Source: Punica granatum
Taxonomy: Eukaryota; Streptophyta; Magnoliopsida; Myrtales; Lythraceae
DNA: 64,000 bases
Assembly: GCF_007655135.1 (NCBI RefSeq)
Contig: NC_045132.1
Coordinates: forward strand, 4,960,001-5,024,000
Direction of reading: 5' to 3'
Below the pieces are notes generated by a model. That model saw nothing but the letters and a program-made list of their open reading frames with translations, was not told the origin of the DNA and ran no database searches. This document shows positions 62,683-64,000 of the stretch, in pieces. A program made the translations under genes and the position numbers. The first letter of the stretch is position 1. Every line of letters begins with the position of its first letter.

Positions 62683-63453
62683 ATGTATGCAGCAGGCACA
62701 TTACTGTTGACCCTCCTTGCTGTGCTGCTCGTTTTTCTCGTGCACCCACTGATGGCTGCAGTAGCTGCTGGGGAAGGATCAGCAGCTGGGACTGAGCCAA
62801 TCATTGAGCTGTACATGCACGACATTCTTGGGGGCAGCAGCCCTACGGCTAGGCCGGTCACAGGCCTGTTAGGGAACATATACAGCGGCCAGGTGCCTTT
62901 TGCGAGGCCACTCGGGTTCTTGCCCCCAGAGGACGGGGTGGCCATTCCCAACGCGAATGGTGTGGTTCCCACCATTAATGGAAATAACGGAGTCCCCTTG
63001 GGGACTGGCCTAGCTGGGACGCTGTTTGCACCCAATGGCCAAAACCCAAACCAAAATCCAAACAACGTCCAGACTCAGCTGGGTCCCGATGGGCTGGGCC
63101 TAGGGTTCGGGACAATCACCGTGATCGACGATATCCTCACTTCCAGTCCTCAGCTGGGTTCTCAGCCCATCGGCAAGGCACAGGGAGTGTATTTGGCAAG
63201 CTCTGCCGACGGAACGACGCAGATGATGGCATTCACAGCCATGATGGAAGGCGCTGAATACGGGGACACCCTGAACTTCTATGGAACGTTCAAGATTGGG
63301 AGCGCCATGTCGCGTCTATCGGTTACTGGTGGTACTGGGAGGTTCAAGAATTCGTGTGGATTTGCTGAAGTGAGGTCGCTCATCCCAGAAGGACAAATTG
63401 CTTCAGGTGGCGTCGAGTCACTACTGAGGATCACAGTCCATCTCAAGTACTAG
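62683..63453 (+). CDS. Dirigent protein (DIR-e / ESB1-like)
   Basis: Secreted dirigent protein: a beta-barrel that steers stereoselective coupling of phenoxy radicals or, in ESB1-type members, organises lignin of the Casparian strip in endodermal walls. Single exon, 256 aa from ATG at 62683. The open frame extends two codons further to TTG at 62677, but that is not a plausible plant start. Signal peptide of ~30 residues (MYAAGTLLLTLLAVLLVFLV...). The dirigent domain opens at EPIIELYMHDILGG (~38-51) and is split by a ~75-residue Gly/Pro/Asn-rich insert (NGVVPTINGNNGVPLGTGLA and similar). It resumes at LGFGTITVIDDILT, ANDING in GVYLASSADGT, YGDTLNFYGTFKIG, VTGGTGRFKNSCGFAEVRSL and a C-terminal LRITVHLKY. 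The long insert is typical of the ESB1/DIR10 subgroup. Intact. Confidence 0.93.
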   Translation: MYAAGTLLLTLLAVLLVFLVHPLMAAVAAGEGSAAGTEPIIELYMHDILGGSSPTARPVTGLLGNIYSGQVPFARPLGFLPPEDGVAIPNANGVVPTINGNNGVPLGTGLAGTLFAPNGQNPNQNPNNVQTQLGPDGLGLGFGTITVIDDILTSSPQLGSQPIGKAQGVYLASSADGTTQMMAFTAMMEGAEYGDTLNFYGTFKIGSAMSRLSVTGGTGRFKNSCGFAEVRSLIPEGQIASGGVESLLRITVHLKY

Positions 63454-63862
63454 TTGGGTTTTATGTTATTGATATGATGACGAACATTATCGTGTGATGT
63501 TTTTCGAAATTACAGAATCTAAGACATGTATGTTTCCAATTTGTGAAATATCCCAAAGCACTTGTTTCATGTCTAGCAAGTCGTGAAATCAAAACAAGAT
63601 AAAAGCTCAACCGATGAGGTAAACTTCGAACATCCAACTTTGCGAATATCAATAATATTTTCATAATTTATAATAACTGTTGGTAATGTATAATTATCCA
63701 AAAGTTTTCCCTTTCGATGAAGGAATCCGAATTTTGAATTACAAGTTACTATCCCATCTAAGTACAAAACATACCATATGTACAGTAGAGATATACACAA
63801 ACACACACAAACTTATCCTACTTACTACTGGAAGCTCTAACCCTCGGAAAATCTACAGTCTA
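63454..63862. other. Dirigent 3' flank, no further gene seen
   Basis: 3' UTR and AT-rich spacer. Confidence 0.45.
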
Positions 63863-63970
63863 TCTCCTAAGTTAGAACCAAGGATGCCTCGTCGGATCCA
63901 TCATAGATAAGTCCTGTCTCCTGAGTTAGAACCAAGGATGCCATGTCGGGTCCATCATACATAAGTTCCG
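63863..63970. repeat. 54-bp tandem duplication
   Basis: tctcctaagttagaaccaag at 63863 and tctcctgagttagaaccaag at 63917, each followed by 'gatgcc-tgtcgg-tccatcata-ataagt'. Near-identical pair close to the window end; the array may continue only partially beyond. Confidence 0.85.
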
Positions 63971-64000
63971 AGGAGTCAATGCTGCTTCTACCAATTCCAT

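Noticed and set aside
41185..63453. F3H and dirigent protein as a phenylpropanoid gene cluster
   Set aside because: They are ~20 kb apart, on opposite strands and separated by SEC15B, GASA and a cell-cycle-type gene; two members are not a cluster.

Overview
This is a plant nuclear window. The protein-coding genes contain GT-AG introns, the gene families are plant-specific (calcium-dependent protein kinase, flavanone 3-hydroxylase, GASA/snakin, dirigent protein), and the spacers are AT-rich and full of retrotransposon and DNA-transposon debris. Protein similarity from memory points to a eudicot. I cannot name the species.

Layout. 1-2.2 kb: Helitron-like debris. 2.9-6.7 kb (minus): a complete 12-exon group-IV CDPK. 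7-23 kb: gene-poor DNA with tandem repeats, a 2,856-bp solo LTR with a perfect 5-bp target-site duplication, and a ~1.1-kb degenerate segment present twice. 23.0-28.5 kb: a structurally complete LINE with two intact, overlapping ORFs, a poly(A) tail and a 15-bp target-site duplication. 28.5-41 kb: a foldback element, SINE-like tRNA-derived elements, a frameshifted membrane-protein pseudogene, a broken CACTA (En/Spm) transposase abutting a LINE RNase H fragment, and a second foldback element. 41.2-42.7 kb (minus): an intact 3-exon flavanone 3-hydroxylase. 43-48.7 kb: spacer with another Helitron-like copy in the opposite orientation. 49.0-52.0 kb (minus): intact exocyst subunit SEC15B with a 5'-UTR intron. 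52-56.8 kb: spacer. 57.0-57.6 kb (plus): a GASA/snakin peptide gene. 60.6-62.1 kb (plus): an acidic, probably mitotic nuclear protein gene with two perfect MSA elements upstream. 62.7-63.5 kb (plus): a dirigent protein gene whose core-promoter region is a tandem array of a 62-bp unit.

The six host genes do not form a biosynthetic cluster. F3H (flavonoids) and the dirigent protein (lignan/lignin deposition) both touch phenylpropanoid metabolism but are ~20 kb apart, on opposite strands and separated by unrelated genes. The most informative non-coding signals are the paired MSA motifs (predicted G2/M expression) and the four-copy promoter array ahead of the dirigent gene. I saw no convincing undescribed multi-gene system. 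Exon boundaries were read by eye from splice signals, reading frame and protein-family fit, and each assembled CDS closes in frame.
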